From Polaromonas sp. (GTDB taxonomy: Bacteria; Pseudomonadota; Gammaproteobacteria; Burkholderiales; Burkholderiaceae_C), in contig NZ_JACDDD010000002.1 of assembly GCF_013817205.1 (NCBI RefSeq), positions 34,744 to 98,743 of the forward strand: a stretch of 64,000 nucleotides of DNA, read 5' to 3'. The notes beneath the pieces are model-generated. The model saw only the letters and a program-made list of their open reading frames with translations, ran no database searches and was not told the origin of the DNA. A program made the translations under genes and the position numbers. Positions 27,658-37,724 of the stretch are shown piece after piece; position 1 is the stretch's first letter; each line of letters begins with the position of its first letter.

Positions 27658-28713
27658 CTAGCGCAGTGACGAATTGAGTTTATTCAGCACTTCGGCCCCC
27701 GGGCTCAGTTGATTGACTCCCAACTTGTTCAGCGGCGTGTCGCTGGTGTTGAGCGCCACATGCAGGTCTGTGGCCAGCGGATCAACGTAGAGCAGGCCCG
27801 TCACCACTTCGCCACGCGCCTGGTGGGCGTTCATGTAGCTCAGTGCAGCAAAGCGGTCCGTCGGGTCGTAGTCTTCCTGCAACTTCCGAAAACGCAGGCT
27901 GGAACCGTCGTGTTGCACCACCTCGATGACCTCCCCGGGGGCATAACTTGCCGTGATTTCGTCACGTGCGCTGATGAAATCAATACGGCTGACCGCCTCA
28001 TTGTGCTCGCGCACATAGTCATAACTTTTGGTGCTGCCCGCATGGTTGTTGAAAGCCACGCAAGGGCTGACGACGTCGAGAAAGGCCGCACCGCCATGGC
28101 CAATGGCGCCTTTGATCAATGGCACCAGTTGCGCCTTGTCCCCCGAAAATCCGCGCGCCACGTAGGTGGCACCCAGTTGCAGCGCCAGCGCCACCAGGTC
28201 CACCGGGCTGTCGCTGTTAACCACGCCCTTCTTGCTTTTGGAGCCCTGGTCTGCGGTGGCCGAAAACTGGCCCTTGGTCAGGCCATACACACCATTGTTT
28301 TCAACGATGTAGACCATGTTGATGCCGCGCCGCATCGCATGGGCAAACTGACCCAGGCCGATGGACGCCGAATCCCCGTCGCCGGAAACCCCCAGGTACA
28401 GCAGATCGCGGTTGGCCAGGTTGGCGCCCGTCAACACCGAAGGCATGCGCCCGTGCACGGTGTTGAAGCCGTGCGACGCACCCAAAAAGTAGTCGGGCGT
28501 CTTGGAGCTGCAGCCGATGCCCGACAGCTTGGCAACCCGGTGCGGCTCAATATCCAGCTCCCAGCAGGCCTGGATGATGGCCGCAGAGATGGAGTCATGC
28601 CCGCAGCCAGCACACAGCGTGGAGATTTTTCCCTCGTAGTCGCGCCGCGTGTAGCCGACCTTGTTAACGGTAAGCGACGGATGGTGCAAGCGGGGTTTGG
28701 CCAGGTAAGTCAT
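27658..28713 (-). CDS. korB: 2-oxoacid:ferredoxin oxidoreductase beta subunit (KorB-like)
   Basis: The 351-residue thiamine-diphosphate subunit. It has CAGCGHDSISAAI and GCSSKTPDY near the N-terminus (cluster and TPP contacts). The TPP/Mg motif is GDGDSASIGLGQFAHAMRRG ending VENNGVYGLTKGQFS. With the alpha subunit it would oxidatively decarboxylate a 2-oxoacid such as 2-oxoglutarate to the acyl-CoA, reducing ferredoxin, or run in reverse. It overlaps korA by 4 bases. The 2-oxoglutarate preference is inferred from subunit layout. Confidence 0.88.
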   Translation of the reverse strand: MTYLAKPRLHHPSLTVNKVGYTRRDYEGKISTLCAGCGHDSISAAIIQACWELDIEPHRVAKLSGIGCSSKTPDYFLGASHGFNTVHGRMPSVLTGANLANRDLLYLGVSGDGDSASIGLGQFAHAMRRGINMVYIVENNGVYGLTKGQFSATADQGSKSKKGVVNSDSPVDLVALALQLGATYVARGFSGDKAQLVPLIKGAIGHGGAAFLDVVSPCVAFNNHAGSTKSYDYVREHNEAVSRIDFISARDEITASYAPGEVIEVVQHDGSSLRFRKLQEDYDPTDRFAALSYMNAHQARGEVVTGLLYVDPLATDLHVALNTSDTPLNKLGVNQLSPGAEVLNKLNSSLR

Positions 28714-30566
28714 GCCACACGCTCCTTGCCTTGCTGGTCTTGTTGTTGGGGACTGCCCATCTGCGTTTTCACGTGCTCGGTAATGGCCTTGGTGATAAAT
28801 CGCGCGGTGATGGGCGTGCCGTCGTAGTGCAGCACCCGCACCAGGCGCGCCGGATCAATGTCCAACTCATTGACCAGCAGGCAATGCATCTGCGCGTCGC
28901 GGTTCTGTTCCACCACAAACACCTTGTCATGCGCGGCAATGAACTGCGCGACCGAATCCGGGAACGGAAAGGCGCGCAGCCGCATGGCGTCCAGATCAAT
29001 GCCGGCCTCGCCCAGCACATCCAGCGCCTCGTTCATCGCCGGGCTTGTAGAACCAAAGTAAATGACGCCCAACGGGGTCTTGCGCTTTGCATTGCGCAGC
29101 ACCGGCTGCGGCACCAGCGTTGCCGCGGTTTCAAACTTTTTCAGCAGCCGCTGGACGTTGTAGATGTAGTCCGGCCCGCGCTCGGAGTACTGCGCATAGG
29201 CGTTGCGTGTGGTTCCGCGCGTGAAATAACTGCCTTTGCTTGCATGGGTGCCCGGCAGGGTCCGCCACGGAATGCCGTCGCCGTCCACGTCCTTGTAGCG
29301 ACCAAAATCCTTGCCGGCTTCCAGTTCTTCGGCGCTCATCACCTTGCCCCGGTCGTAGCTGCGGCTGTCGTCCCAAGCAAAGGGCTCACACAGGCGCTGG
29401 TTCATCCCGATGTCCAGGTCGGTCATCAGGAACACCGGCGTCTGCAGCCGCTCCGCCAGGTCCAGCGCCGCGGCCGCATGTTCAAAACATTCGTGCGGGT
29501 CTTCGGGCAGCAGCATCACGTGTTTGGTATCACCGTGCGATGCATAGGCGCAGGAGATCAGGTCGGCCTGCTGGGTGCGCGTGGGCATGCCGGTGGACGG
29601 ACCGCCACGTTGCACATTGATGATGGTGACCGGTATCTCGGCAAAGTAGGCCAGGCCCAGAAACTCTGTCATCAGCGACACGCCCGGGCCCGAGGTGGCG
29701 GTAAAGGCGCGCGCGCCGTTCCAGCCTGCGCCCACCACCATGCCGATGGAGGCGATCTCGTCTTCGGCCTGCACGATGGCGTAGTTGTTGCGGCCTGTTG
29801 CGCGATCCACCCGGAATTTGGCGCAGTAGGACTGGAAGGCCTCGGCCACCGACGAAGACGGCGTGATGGGGTACCAGGCCGCCACAGTGGCACCGCCGTA
29901 AACGCAGCCTAGCGCAGCAGCACTATTGCCGTCTACAAAAATCCTGTCACCCACCTGGTTGCTGCGCTTGACCCGGATGCCCAGCGGGCCCTGTAGATGC
30001 TCGCTGGCAAAGTCACGCCCCAAGTGCAGGGCCTGCACATTCGACGCCAGCAGTTTTTCCTTGCCCTTGTACTGCTCACCGAAGAGTTTTTCCAGCACCT
30101 CGGGTTCAATTTCCAGCAGCACCGACAGCGCGCCGACATACACAATGTTCTTGAAAAGCTGGCGCTGGCGCGGATCGCTATAGACGGCGTTGCAGATTTC
30201 CGTCAGAGGCATGCCGATGACATGAATGTCTTCGCGAAATTTTTCCGGGGGCATGGGCCGCGTGCTGTCGTAAAACAGGTAGCCGCCCGGCTCCAGTTCG
30301 GCGACATCGGCATCCCAGGTCTGCGGATTCATGGCCACCATCATGTCAATGCCACCACGCCGGCCCTGGTAGCCCTTGTCACTCACCCGCGCTTCGTACC
30401 AGGTTGGCAGGCCCTGGATGTTGCTGGGGAAAATATTCCGTGGACTGACAGGCACCCCCATGCGCAAAATGGCCTTGGCAAACAGTTCGTTGGCCGAAGC
30501 CGAGCCGGAACCATTGACGTTGGCAAACTTGATGACAAAGTCGTTGACGGCTTCGATTCTTTTCAT
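28710..30566 (-). CDS. korA: 2-oxoacid:ferredoxin oxidoreductase fused gamma/alpha subunit (KorA-like)
   Basis: A 618-residue protein: a gamma domain first (FVIKFANVNGSGSASANELF), then the alpha pyrimidine-binding domain (AWYPITPSSSVAEAF, TSGPGVSLMTEFLGLAYFAE, VQRGGPSTGMPTRTQQADL). The gamma-alpha fusion and the spacing are typical of 2-oxoglutarate-type enzymes. The start is ATG at 30566, overlapping the stop of the upstream flavoprotein gene by 4 bases. The frame is open further upstream, but that part is antisense noise within the other gene. Confidence 0.9.
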   Translation of the reverse strand: MKRIEAVNDFVIKFANVNGSGSASANELFAKAILRMGVPVSPRNIFPSNIQGLPTWYEARVSDKGYQGRRGGIDMMVAMNPQTWDADVAELEPGGYLFYDSTRPMPPEKFREDIHVIGMPLTEICNAVYSDPRQRQLFKNIVYVGALSVLLEIEPEVLEKLFGEQYKGKEKLLASNVQALHLGRDFASEHLQGPLGIRVKRSNQVGDRIFVDGNSAAALGCVYGGATVAAWYPITPSSSVAEAFQSYCAKFRVDRATGRNNYAIVQAEDEIASIGMVVGAGWNGARAFTATSGPGVSLMTEFLGLAYFAEIPVTIINVQRGGPSTGMPTRTQQADLISCAYASHGDTKHVMLLPEDPHECFEHAAAALDLAERLQTPVFLMTDLDIGMNQRLCEPFAWDDSRSYDRGKVMSAEELEAGKDFGRYKDVDGDGIPWRTLPGTHASKGSYFTRGTTRNAYAQYSERGPDYIYNVQRLLKKFETAATLVPQPVLRNAKRKTPLGVIYFGSTSPAMNEALDVLGEAGIDLDAMRLRAFPFPDSVAQFIAAHDKVFVVEQNRDAQMHCLLVNELDIDPARLVRVLHYDGTPITARFITKAITEHVKTQMGSPQQQDQQGKERVA

Positions 30567-32428
30567 GATGCCCGTGCCTCCACGCTGTTGGCGCTCCTGT
30601 CCCTGCACGACGGCCCGGCCTGCGTGGTGTTCAGCAAGAACTTCTGCATGTCCCAGGCGCCGGTCGGGCAACGCTCCGCACACAGCCCGCAATGCAGGCA
30701 AACGTCTTCGTCCTTGACCATGACACGGCCGGTCTTGAGCTCGCCCGACACATACAGGTCCTGCGTCAGGTTGAGAGCCGGCGCCTTCAGCCGCGTCCGC
30801 AAATCTTCCTCGTCGCCGTTGGGCACAAAGCTGATGCAGTCCATCGGGCAGATGTCCACGCAGGCGTCGCATTCGATGCAGGCCGGCGTCGCAAACACCG
30901 TCTGCACATCGCAATTCAGGCAGCGCCCTGCCTCCTTGAAGGCTGTTGCAGCGTCAAACCCCAGCTCCACCTCGACGCGAATGCTGGCCAGCGCAATCTC
31001 CGCCTTGGCCCAGGGCACCTTGAAGCGGGGATCGTTGGACGTATCGTTGTCGTAGCTCCACTCGTGTATGCCCATCTTGGTGGACATCAGGTTGGTCATC
31101 GGGTCAGGCCGGCGTGCGATATCTTCGCCGTTGAGCAGGCGGTCAATCGACACCGCCGCCTCGTGCCCGTGTGCCACCGCGGTGATGATGTTTTTTGGGC
31201 CAAAGGCAGAGTCGCCACCAAAAAAAACATTGGGCAAACTCGACTGGAAGGTTTCCTTCTCCAGCACCGGCAAACCCCACTCGTCAAAGGCAATGCCGCA
31301 GTCACGCTCTATCCAGGGAAAGGCGTTTTCCTGGCCCACCGCAATCAGCACGGCATCACATTCGACCAGCACATCGGGCTCGCCCGTCGGCACCAGGCTG
31401 CGCTTGCCCTGGCTGTCATACACCGCTTTGACCACCTCAAAAGTCATGCCGGTCAGCTTGCCCTGCTTGTGCTCAAACGACTTGGGCACATGGAAGTTGA
31501 TGATGGGAATGCCCTCATGCTGGGCGTCTTCTTTTTCCCAGGGTGAGGCCTTCATCTCGTCGAAGCCGCTGCGCACGATCACCTTGACGTCGGTGCCCCC
31601 CAGGCGCCGCGCGGACCGGCAGCAGTCCATGGCCGTATTGCCTCCACCCAGCACAATCACGCGTTGGCCTATGCTGGTGATGTGACCGAAAGACACGGAC
31701 GCCAGCCAGTCGATGCCGATGTGGATGTTTTCCTTGATGTCGCTGCGGCCCGGCAGCTTCAGGTCGCGCCCGCGCGGCGCACCGCAGCCGACAAACACCG
31801 CGTCATACCCCTGGGTCAACAGGCCCCTCATTGATTCAATCCGCTGGCCGCTGTTGAAAATAACACCCATATCGAGGATGTAGCCGGTTTCTTCGTCAAT
31901 CACTGATTCGGGCAGGCGAAAGCGCGGGATCTGCGTGCGGATAAAACCGCCCGCCTTGGCCTCACCTTCGAACACCGTGACTTCGTAGCCCAGCGGCGCC
32001 AGGTCGCGCGCCACCGTCAACGACGCCGGGCCGGCACCGATACAGGCAATCCGTTTGCCGTTTTTGGGCGCGAGTTTGGGCATGCGCTGGCGGACGTCGT
32101 TCTTCATGTCGGCCGCCACGCGCTTCAATCGGCAGATGGCGACCGGTTCCGGCTGCTCGCCGTTGTTTTCCTCGACCCGGCTGCGGCGGCATGCCGGCTC
32201 GCAGGGGCGGTCGCAGGTGCGGCCCAGAATGCCCGGAAACACGTTCGACACCCAGTTGACCATGTAGGCGTCGCTGTAGCGGCCCTGGCCTATCAGGCGT
32301 ATGTATTCGGGGACGGGGGTATGGGCGGGACAAGCCCATTGGCAATCGACGACCTTGTGAAAATAGGACGGATTGGCTACGTTGGTTGGCTGCAAAACGC
32401 TGGCTCCTTCGCCCCGCTGCAACACCAC
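30563..32428 (-). CDS. FAD/NAD(P)-dependent iron-sulfur oxidoreductase (GltD-like, KorC-like)
   Basis: A 621-residue flavoprotein. An N-terminal cluster-binding domain (CPAHTPVPEYIRLIGQGRYS, GRTCDRPCEPACRR) precedes the FAD-binding motif IACIGAGPASLTVARDLAPL and an NAD(P)-binding motif VIVLGGGNTAMDCCR. The C-terminal ferredoxin-like part has CIECDACVDICPMDC and CLHCGLCAERCPTGAW. This is the glutamate-synthase small-subunit layout plus two extra clusters. In the 2-oxoglutarate:NADP oxidoreductase of Azoarcus evansii a comparable third subunit links ferredoxin chemistry to NADP. The tight overlap with korA supports the same role here. The exact start (GTG at 32428) is uncertain. Confidence 0.85.
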   Translation of the reverse strand: MVLQRGEGASVLQPTNVANPSYFHKVVDCQWACPAHTPVPEYIRLIGQGRYSDAYMVNWVSNVFPGILGRTCDRPCEPACRRSRVEENNGEQPEPVAICRLKRVAADMKNDVRQRMPKLAPKNGKRIACIGAGPASLTVARDLAPLGYEVTVFEGEAKAGGFIRTQIPRFRLPESVIDEETGYILDMGVIFNSGQRIESMRGLLTQGYDAVFVGCGAPRGRDLKLPGRSDIKENIHIGIDWLASVSFGHITSIGQRVIVLGGGNTAMDCCRSARRLGGTDVKVIVRSGFDEMKASPWEKEDAQHEGIPIINFHVPKSFEHKQGKLTGMTFEVVKAVYDSQGKRSLVPTGEPDVLVECDAVLIAVGQENAFPWIERDCGIAFDEWGLPVLEKETFQSSLPNVFFGGDSAFGPKNIITAVAHGHEAAVSIDRLLNGEDIARRPDPMTNLMSTKMGIHEWSYDNDTSNDPRFKVPWAKAEIALASIRVEVELGFDAATAFKEAGRCLNCDVQTVFATPACIECDACVDICPMDCISFVPNGDEEDLRTRLKAPALNLTQDLYVSGELKTGRVMVKDEDVCLHCGLCAERCPTGAWDMQKFLLNTTQAGPSCRDRSANSVEARAS

Positions 32429-32521
32429 CGGGTCAGGAGGCCTGACCAGTTTACGCCCCGCCTGCCACGAAGCGCTCTCGGGTGAATCCCTCAGTCTGGG
32501 GCTCGCGGGTCCCTCAGTCCG

Positions 32522-33004
32522 TCAGGCAGGCGCACCCTGCAGCCTGGCAAAGGCCGTCACCACCTCGGGCGGCGCCTGCACCAGCTCAATCAGCACGCCT
32601 TCCCCGGCAATGGGAAACTCTTCGCTGGCTTTGGGGTGCAAAAAGCAGATGTCAAAACCTGCCGCCCCCTGACGGATTCCGCCGGGCGCAAAGCGCACGC
32701 CCTGTGCCGTCAACCACTCCACGGCTTTCGGCAAATCATCGATCCACAAGCCAACGTGGTTCAGCGGGGTGTTGTGCACGGCCGGTTTTTTGTCCGGGTC
32801 CAGCGGCTGCATCAGATCCACCTCGACCTTGAACGGGCCGCTGCCGATGGCGCAGATGTCTTCATCGACGTTTTCTCGCTCGCTGCGGAAGGTGCCGGTG
32901 ACCTCCAGGCCCAGCATCTCCACCCACAGCTTTTGCAGGCGTGTCTTGTCAGGCCCGCCAATGGCGATTTGCTGGATACCCAGCACTTTAAAGGGACGCA
33001 TCAT
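32522..33004 (-). CDS. VOC-family protein, candidate methylmalonyl-CoA epimerase
   Basis: A 160-residue vicinal-oxygen-chelate protein with the pattern [35 protein letters not shown] and GVLIELVQ. Known methylmalonyl-CoA epimerases have this fold and are co-encoded with mutase and carboxylase genes, which is the context here. The position of the first metal-ligand His in typical epimerases is Gln here (IQQIA), so activity is not assured. The start at 33004 follows GAGGAAAAACAGA. It is 133 bases downstream of pccA, separated by repeat B. Confidence 0.65.
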   Translation of the reverse strand: MMRPFKVLGIQQIAIGGPDKTRLQKLWVEMLGLEVTGTFRSERENVDEDICAIGSGPFKVEVDLMQPLDPDKKPAVHNTPLNHVGLWIDDLPKAVEWLTAQGVRFAPGGIRQGAAGFDICFLHPKASEEFPIAGEGVLIELVQAPPEVVTAFARLQGAPA

Positions 33005-33040
33005 TCTGTTTTTCCTCACGAACACACAGGCGTTCTTTTC

Positions 33041-33133
33041 AAGCCGGGGCCGCGGAACCGGCTTTGCCGGGCCGCAGGCGCAGCGGCCCTCGGGGGGCAG
33101 CGCAGTACACGCAGTGACAAGCGTGGGGGCCAT
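33041..33133 (-). repeat. Dispersed repeat family B, copy 2
   Basis: Read on the minus strand it starts GGCCCCCACGCTTGTCACTG, has CTGCCCCCCGAGGGCCGCTG, then GCGCCTGCGGCCCGGCAAAG and CCGCGGCCCCGGCTTG. It aligns by eye with copies at 6,482 and 61,254. It separates pccA from the VOC gene. Confidence 0.65.
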
Positions 33134-33137
33134 ATTT

Positions 33138-35186
33138 CTAGACAAACTCCACAATCGGCTGATCGACGCTGAGCGACTCACCCTTGCCGGCCAACACCTT
33201 GCCCACCACACCATCGGCGGTGGCGAACAGCACGTTTTCCATCTTCATGGCCTCGATCACTGCCACGCGTTCACCCGCCTGCACCTTCTGGCCCGGCTGG
33301 ACTGCGACTTCGACCAGCAGGCCGGGCATGGGCGACAGCACAAAACGGCTCATGTCGGGCGGCGCCTTGTAGGGCATCAGCGCATGCAGTTGCGCTGCGC
33401 GCGGCGACAGCACCAGCGCATCCAGCCGCGTGCCATCGTGCGCAATGCGGATCGCCAGCGGGTTGCGGCCCACGCCGCGCTCGACCTGTGCGGCGAAAGG
33501 CTGCCCATTGACGGTGCCGCGGATCCGGGCGCCTCCCAAGTGCCAGTTGCTACATATTTCATAGCTGCTCGCGCCCGTGTCTATTCGGCTGGAGCCCGAT
33601 TTGGCTTCAAAGTCGCGCACCACGACCGGATGCCGGACGTCGGCGCCGGCTGCGCCGAGGCCGATCACCACGAATTTTTCGCCAACAGTCACACCATGTC
33701 CGGGCAACTGGCCGCTGATGCCCGCCGCGCGCCCCAGCAGGCGCCGGTTCACATAAGCCGCGAGCGCCACCAGGAAGTCCGGGTCGGCGTGTGGAACGTC
33801 TTCGGCATGAAAGCCCTGCCTGTAGTTCTCGGCGATGAAGCCGGTGTTGAAGTCACCCGCCACAAATTTGGGGTGTGCCAACAAAGCAGCTTGGAAAGGG
33901 ATGTTGCTGCTGATGCCACGAATCACAAAGGCGTTGAGCGCCTCGCGCATTTTTGCAATCGCCTCGGCGCGGTCCTTGCCGTGCACGATGAGCTTGGCAA
34001 TCATCGAGTCGTAAAACATCGGAATCTCGCCGCCGTCCTGCACGCCGGTATCGACACGCACGCCGTACAACTGCGAGGAATCTGCGGCAAACATGGTTTC
34101 TTTCGGCGGCTGGAAGCGCACCAGCCGACCGGTGGACGGCAGAAAGCTGCGGAAAGGGTCTTCCGCATTGATGCGGCACTCAATGGCCCAGCCATTGCGC
34201 TGCACCTCCTTCTGCGCCAGCGGCAGCTTCTCGCCGGCCGCCACACGGATCATCAGCTCCACCAGGTCCAGGCCGGTGATGCATTCCGTCACCGGGTGCT
34301 CGACCTGCAGGCGCGTGTTCATCTCGAGGAAGTAAAAACTCTGGTCCTTGCCCACCACAAACTCCACGGTGCCGGCGCTTTCGTATTTGACAGCCTTGGC
34401 CAGCGCCACCGCCTGCTCGCCCATGGCCTGGCGCGTCGCATCGCTGATGAACGGTGACGGCGCCTCTTCAATCACCTTCTGGTGACGGCGCTGGATGGAG
34501 CACTCGCGCTCGTTGAGGTAAATCACATTGCCATGGCTGTCGCCAATCAGCTGGATCTCGATGTGGCGCGGCTCCTCGACAAACTTCTCGATAAAAACGC
34601 GGTCGTCACCAAAGCTGTTGCGCGCCTCGTTGCGGCAACTGGTGAAGCCCTCGAAAGCTTCCTTGTCGTTAAAAGCCACGCGCAAGCCCTTGCCACCACC
34701 GCCAGCGCTGGCCTTGATCATCACCGGGTAACCAATACCTTTGGCAATCTCCACTGCCTTCTCGGCCGTTTCAATCGCGTCGTTGACGCCAGGGATGCAG
34801 TTCACGCCCGTCGAACCCGCCAGCTTCTTGGATTCGATCTTGTCACCCATGGCAGCAATCGAATGATGCTTGGGGCCGATGAACACAATGCCCTCTTCCT
34901 CGACACGTTTGGCAAAGCCGGCGTTTTCGCTGAGGAAGCCATAACCCGGATGCACCGCCTGCGCGCCGGTTTGTTTGCAGGCGGCGATGATCTTGTCGGC
35001 CTGCAGATAACTTTCGCGGCTGGGCGCCGGGCCGATGTTGATGGCTTCGTCCGCCAGTTCGACATGGCGCGCGTCCTTGTCAGCGTCGGAATAAACCGCG
35101 ACGGTTTTGATGCCCATCTTGCGGGCGGTGAGGATGACGCGGCAGGCGATTTCGCCGCGGTTGGCGATCAATATTTTTTTGAACAT
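33138..35186 (-). CDS. pccA: Propionyl-CoA (acyl-CoA) carboxylase alpha subunit
   Basis: The 682-residue biotin carboxylase plus biotin carrier subunit. The biotin carboxylase domain starts [20 protein letters not shown] and includes the ATP-grasp loop [15 protein letters not shown]. The biotinyl lysine is in [13 protein letters not shown] near the C-terminus. With PccB it makes methylmalonyl-CoA from propionyl-CoA, ATP and bicarbonate. Residues of about 525-546 (from [11 protein letters not shown] to SNWH) in the BT linker are encoded by a full copy of repeat A and look like an in-frame insertion. It lies 30 bases after the secreted hydrolase gene. Confidence 0.95.
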   Translation of the reverse strand: MFKKILIANRGEIACRVILTARKMGIKTVAVYSDADKDARHVELADEAINIGPAPSRESYLQADKIIAACKQTGAQAVHPGYGFLSENAGFAKRVEEEGIVFIGPKHHSIAAMGDKIESKKLAGSTGVNCIPGVNDAIETAEKAVEIAKGIGYPVMIKASAGGGGKGLRVAFNDKEAFEGFTSCRNEARNSFGDDRVFIEKFVEEPRHIEIQLIGDSHGNVIYLNERECSIQRRHQKVIEEAPSPFISDATRQAMGEQAVALAKAVKYESAGTVEFVVGKDQSFYFLEMNTRLQVEHPVTECITGLDLVELMIRVAAGEKLPLAQKEVQRNGWAIECRINAEDPFRSFLPSTGRLVRFQPPKETMFAADSSQLYGVRVDTGVQDGGEIPMFYDSMIAKLIVHGKDRAEAIAKMREALNAFVIRGISSNIPFQAALLAHPKFVAGDFNTGFIAENYRQGFHAEDVPHADPDFLVALAAYVNRRLLGRAAGISGQLPGHGVTVGEKFVVIGLGAAGADVRHPVVVRDFEAKSGSSRIDTGASSYEICSNWHLGGARIRGTVNGQPFAAQVERGVGRNPLAIRIAHDGTRLDALVLSPRAAQLHALMPYKAPPDMSRFVLSPMPGLLVEVAVQPGQKVQAGERVAVIEAMKMENVLFATADGVVGKVLAGKGESLSVDQPIVEFV
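33549..33611 (+). repeat. Dispersed repeat A, copy inside pccA
   Basis: GCTACATATTTCATAGC (17 nt), a 21-nt spacer starting TGCTCGCGC, then GGCTGGAGCCCGATTTGG. It is nearly the same as the intergenic copy at 58,040 (GGCTGGAGCCCAATTTG). The reading frame of pccA stays open through it. Confidence 0.8.
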
Positions 35187-35216
35187 GAGATTCCCATCTG
35201 GTACGGTTCGTTGGAC

Positions 35217-36170
35217 CTAGCCTTTGAGGCCCTGGGCAGCGCGTTGTTGAATTTGTTCGGTGCTCCGGTCGAGCAAACACATCGACCCCACGAGCAGGGC
35301 CGACTGCAGGATGAAATGCCGGTCTGGATCGGTAGCTTCGGCTGTCAGCACATGTGCCTGCACACCGATCATCCGCAACCTGTCGGCCAGTGCGGTCTGC
35401 ACGGTCCAGGGAACGTTCCTGTCAGCTGGATCACCGAGTACAAACACGCGCAGCGCTGGATGCATGGCCTCTTTGCGCAGGTTGTCCATGGGTTCGTAAG
35501 AATCGCTGTAGCCGGTCGCATCGATGGTCCAGCCACGCAATTGCATCCGCATTTTCGGGGACGACACGGACGACGTCGGCACGGCGCAGACGATGTCTGA
35601 ACGGTAACCCAGCAGCGAAGCCACCACATGTCCGCCTCCGCTCAAGCCGGCAAGCACGAGTTCGCCAAGGCCATGCCGCTTCTTGATTTCGTCGAGTGCC
35701 GCCGACATGAGCAGCGCCTCGGCCCTGCGCCGACGTTGCTTGTGTTCCCCCGAAGAGCCGTAGGTCCCCGGTCGGGCTACGAACACATACGGCACGCCCA
35801 GGCGTGCCGGGACAGCGTCAATCGTGGCCTGGATGCGTGCGGGCGTCTGGCCTTCGTATCCGCTGAACACCGTGTTGCCAACCAGCATGTCACCCGAGAA
35901 GAAGAACAGAGCCCGGTTGTTGGTCATGTTGTTCAACCCGGCATGCCAGTAGCGGATGCACTCTCCAGATTCGCCTTCGGGCTGCGCCCAGACAGCATTG
36001 GCCGTCCCGGCGCATTGGGCCCGTGTTGCAAGCGTACCGTGGACCACAGCCGCATTGGTGAACGGTGCGTCTGCAGCGGGAAAATCGATACGCCCGGACT
36101 GTGCTTGGGCGCCCCAACCCAGTGCCATTGTCAGGGCGAGCGCGTACACCAAACTTGCGCGCGTGATCAC
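35217..36170 (-). CDS. Secreted serine hydrolase-like protein
   Basis: A 317-residue protein starting at a GTG whose GTGA overlaps the pccB stop. The N-terminus ([18 protein letters not shown] to WGAQAQ) is a signal peptide, so it is exported. The catalytic signature is the elbow [17 protein letters not shown] with serine in GLSGGG; a late DPDRHFIL may carry the histidine. Overall it looks like an alpha/beta hydrolase. Finding a secreted hydrolase between the two carboxylase subunit genes is unusual, and no role in propionate metabolism is evident. Substrate unknown. Confidence 0.75.
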   Translation of the reverse strand: MITRASLVYALALTMALGWGAQAQSGRIDFPAADAPFTNAAVVHGTLATRAQCAGTANAVWAQPEGESGECIRYWHAGLNNMTNNRALFFFSGDMLVGNTVFSGYEGQTPARIQATIDAVPARLGVPYVFVARPGTYGSSGEHKQRRRRAEALLMSAALDEIKKRHGLGELVLAGLSGGGHVVASLLGYRSDIVCAVPTSSVSSPKMRMQLRGWTIDATGYSDSYEPMDNLRKEAMHPALRVFVLGDPADRNVPWTVQTALADRLRMIGVQAHVLTAEATDPDRHFILQSALLVGSMCLLDRSTEQIQQRAAQGLKG

Positions 36171-37708
36171 AGCGGTATATTCCCGTGCTTGCGCCACGGG
36201 TTCTCAAGCTTTTTGTCCTTGAGCATCACCAGCGAGCGGCAAATCCGCTTGCGGGTTTCGTGCGGCAGGATCACGTCGTCGATGAAACCGCGCGCGCCGG
36301 CGACAAAGGGGTTGGCAAAACGCGCCTTGTATTCGGCTTCTTTCGCAGCCAGTTTGGCCGGATCACCCTTGTCTTCGCGGAAGATAATCTCGACCGCGCC
36401 CTTGGCGCCCATGACGGCGATCTCGGCGTTGGGCCAGGCAAAGTTGACATCGCCGCGCAAATGTTTGGAGCTCATCACGTCGTATGCGCCGCCGTAAGCC
36501 TTGCGCGTGATGACGGTGATCTTGGGCACGGTGCATTCGGCGTAGGCATACAACAGCTTGGCGCCGTGTTTGATGATGCCGCCGTACTCCTGGCTGGTGC
36601 CGGGCATGAAACCGGGCACATCGACAAAGGTGATGACCGGGATGTTGAAGGCATCGCAAAAACGCACAAAACGTGCCGCCTTGATGCTGCTCTTGATGTC
36701 CAGGCAGCCGGCCAGCACCAGCGGCTGGTTCGCGACGATGCCCACGCTCTGGCCTTCCATGCGCGCAAAACCGATGATGATGTTTTTGGCGTACTCGGGC
36801 TGCAGTTCAAAAAAGTCGCCGTCATCCACCGTTTTGGTGATCAGCTCCTTCATGTCATAGGGCTTGTTCGGGTTTTCCGGCACAAGGGTGTCCAGGCTCA
36901 GGTCCATACGGCCGGCCGGGTCGGCGTTGGGGCCTGACATGCGGACGGGCGCTTTCTCGCGGTTGTTCAGCGGCAGGTAGTTGTAGAGGCGGCGCAACAT
37001 CAAGAGCGCTTCGACATCGTTTTCGAAGGCCAGGTCGGCGACACCGCTTTTTGTTGTGTGGGTGGTGGCGCCGCCCAGCTCTTCAGCAGTGACTTCCTCG
37101 TGTGTCACGGTTTTCACCACCTCGGGGCCTGTCACGAACATGTACGAACTGTCCTTGACCATGAAGATGAAGTCGGTCATCGCCGGCGAATACACGGCGC
37201 CACCAGCACAGGGCCCCATCACCATGCTGATCTGCGGAACCACGCCGCTGGCCATCACATTGCGCTGGAACACGTCGGCATAACCGCCGAGCGAGGCCAC
37301 ACCCTCCTGGATGCGGGCACCGCCTGAATCATTGAGGCCGATGACGGGCGCGCCGACCTTCATGGCCTGGTCCATCACCTTGCAGATTTTTTCGGCATGC
37401 GCCTCGCTCAGGGCACCGCCGAAAACCGTAAAGTCCTGGCTGAACACAAACACCAGCCGGCCGTTGATCATGCCGTAGCCTGTGACCACGCCGTCACCGG
37501 GCGGCCGGTTATCCTGCATGCCAAAGTCGGTACAACGGTGTTCGACAAACATGTCCCATTCTTCGAAGGTGCCTTCGTCGAGCAGCAGCTCCAGCCGCTC
37601 GCGTGCCGTCAGTTTGCCCTTGCCGTGCTGCGCATCTATGCGTTTTTGTCCGCCACCCAAGCGTGCGGCAGCACGTTTCTTTTCCAGTTGTTCAAGAATG
37701 TCTTGCAT
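36167..37708 (-). CDS. pccB: Propionyl-CoA (acyl-CoA) carboxylase beta subunit
   Basis: The 513-residue carboxyltransferase subunit. It has the substrate and biotin-binding [36 protein letters not shown], and [19 protein letters not shown] typical of propionyl-CoA carboxylase beta chains. The C-terminal [17 protein letters not shown] is also family-typical. It partners with PccA, and its start is 16 bases after the kinase-like gene. Confidence 0.95.
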   Translation of the reverse strand: MQDILEQLEKKRAAARLGGGQKRIDAQHGKGKLTARERLELLLDEGTFEEWDMFVEHRCTDFGMQDNRPPGDGVVTGYGMINGRLVFVFSQDFTVFGGALSEAHAEKICKVMDQAMKVGAPVIGLNDSGGARIQEGVASLGGYADVFQRNVMASGVVPQISMVMGPCAGGAVYSPAMTDFIFMVKDSSYMFVTGPEVVKTVTHEEVTAEELGGATTHTTKSGVADLAFENDVEALLMLRRLYNYLPLNNREKAPVRMSGPNADPAGRMDLSLDTLVPENPNKPYDMKELITKTVDDGDFFELQPEYAKNIIIGFARMEGQSVGIVANQPLVLAGCLDIKSSIKAARFVRFCDAFNIPVITFVDVPGFMPGTSQEYGGIIKHGAKLLYAYAECTVPKITVITRKAYGGAYDVMSSKHLRGDVNFAWPNAEIAVMGAKGAVEIIFREDKGDPAKLAAKEAEYKARFANPFVAGARGFIDDVILPHETRKRICRSLVMLKDKKLENPWRKHGNIPL

Positions 37709-37724
37709 AAAAGCTCCGGGATGG

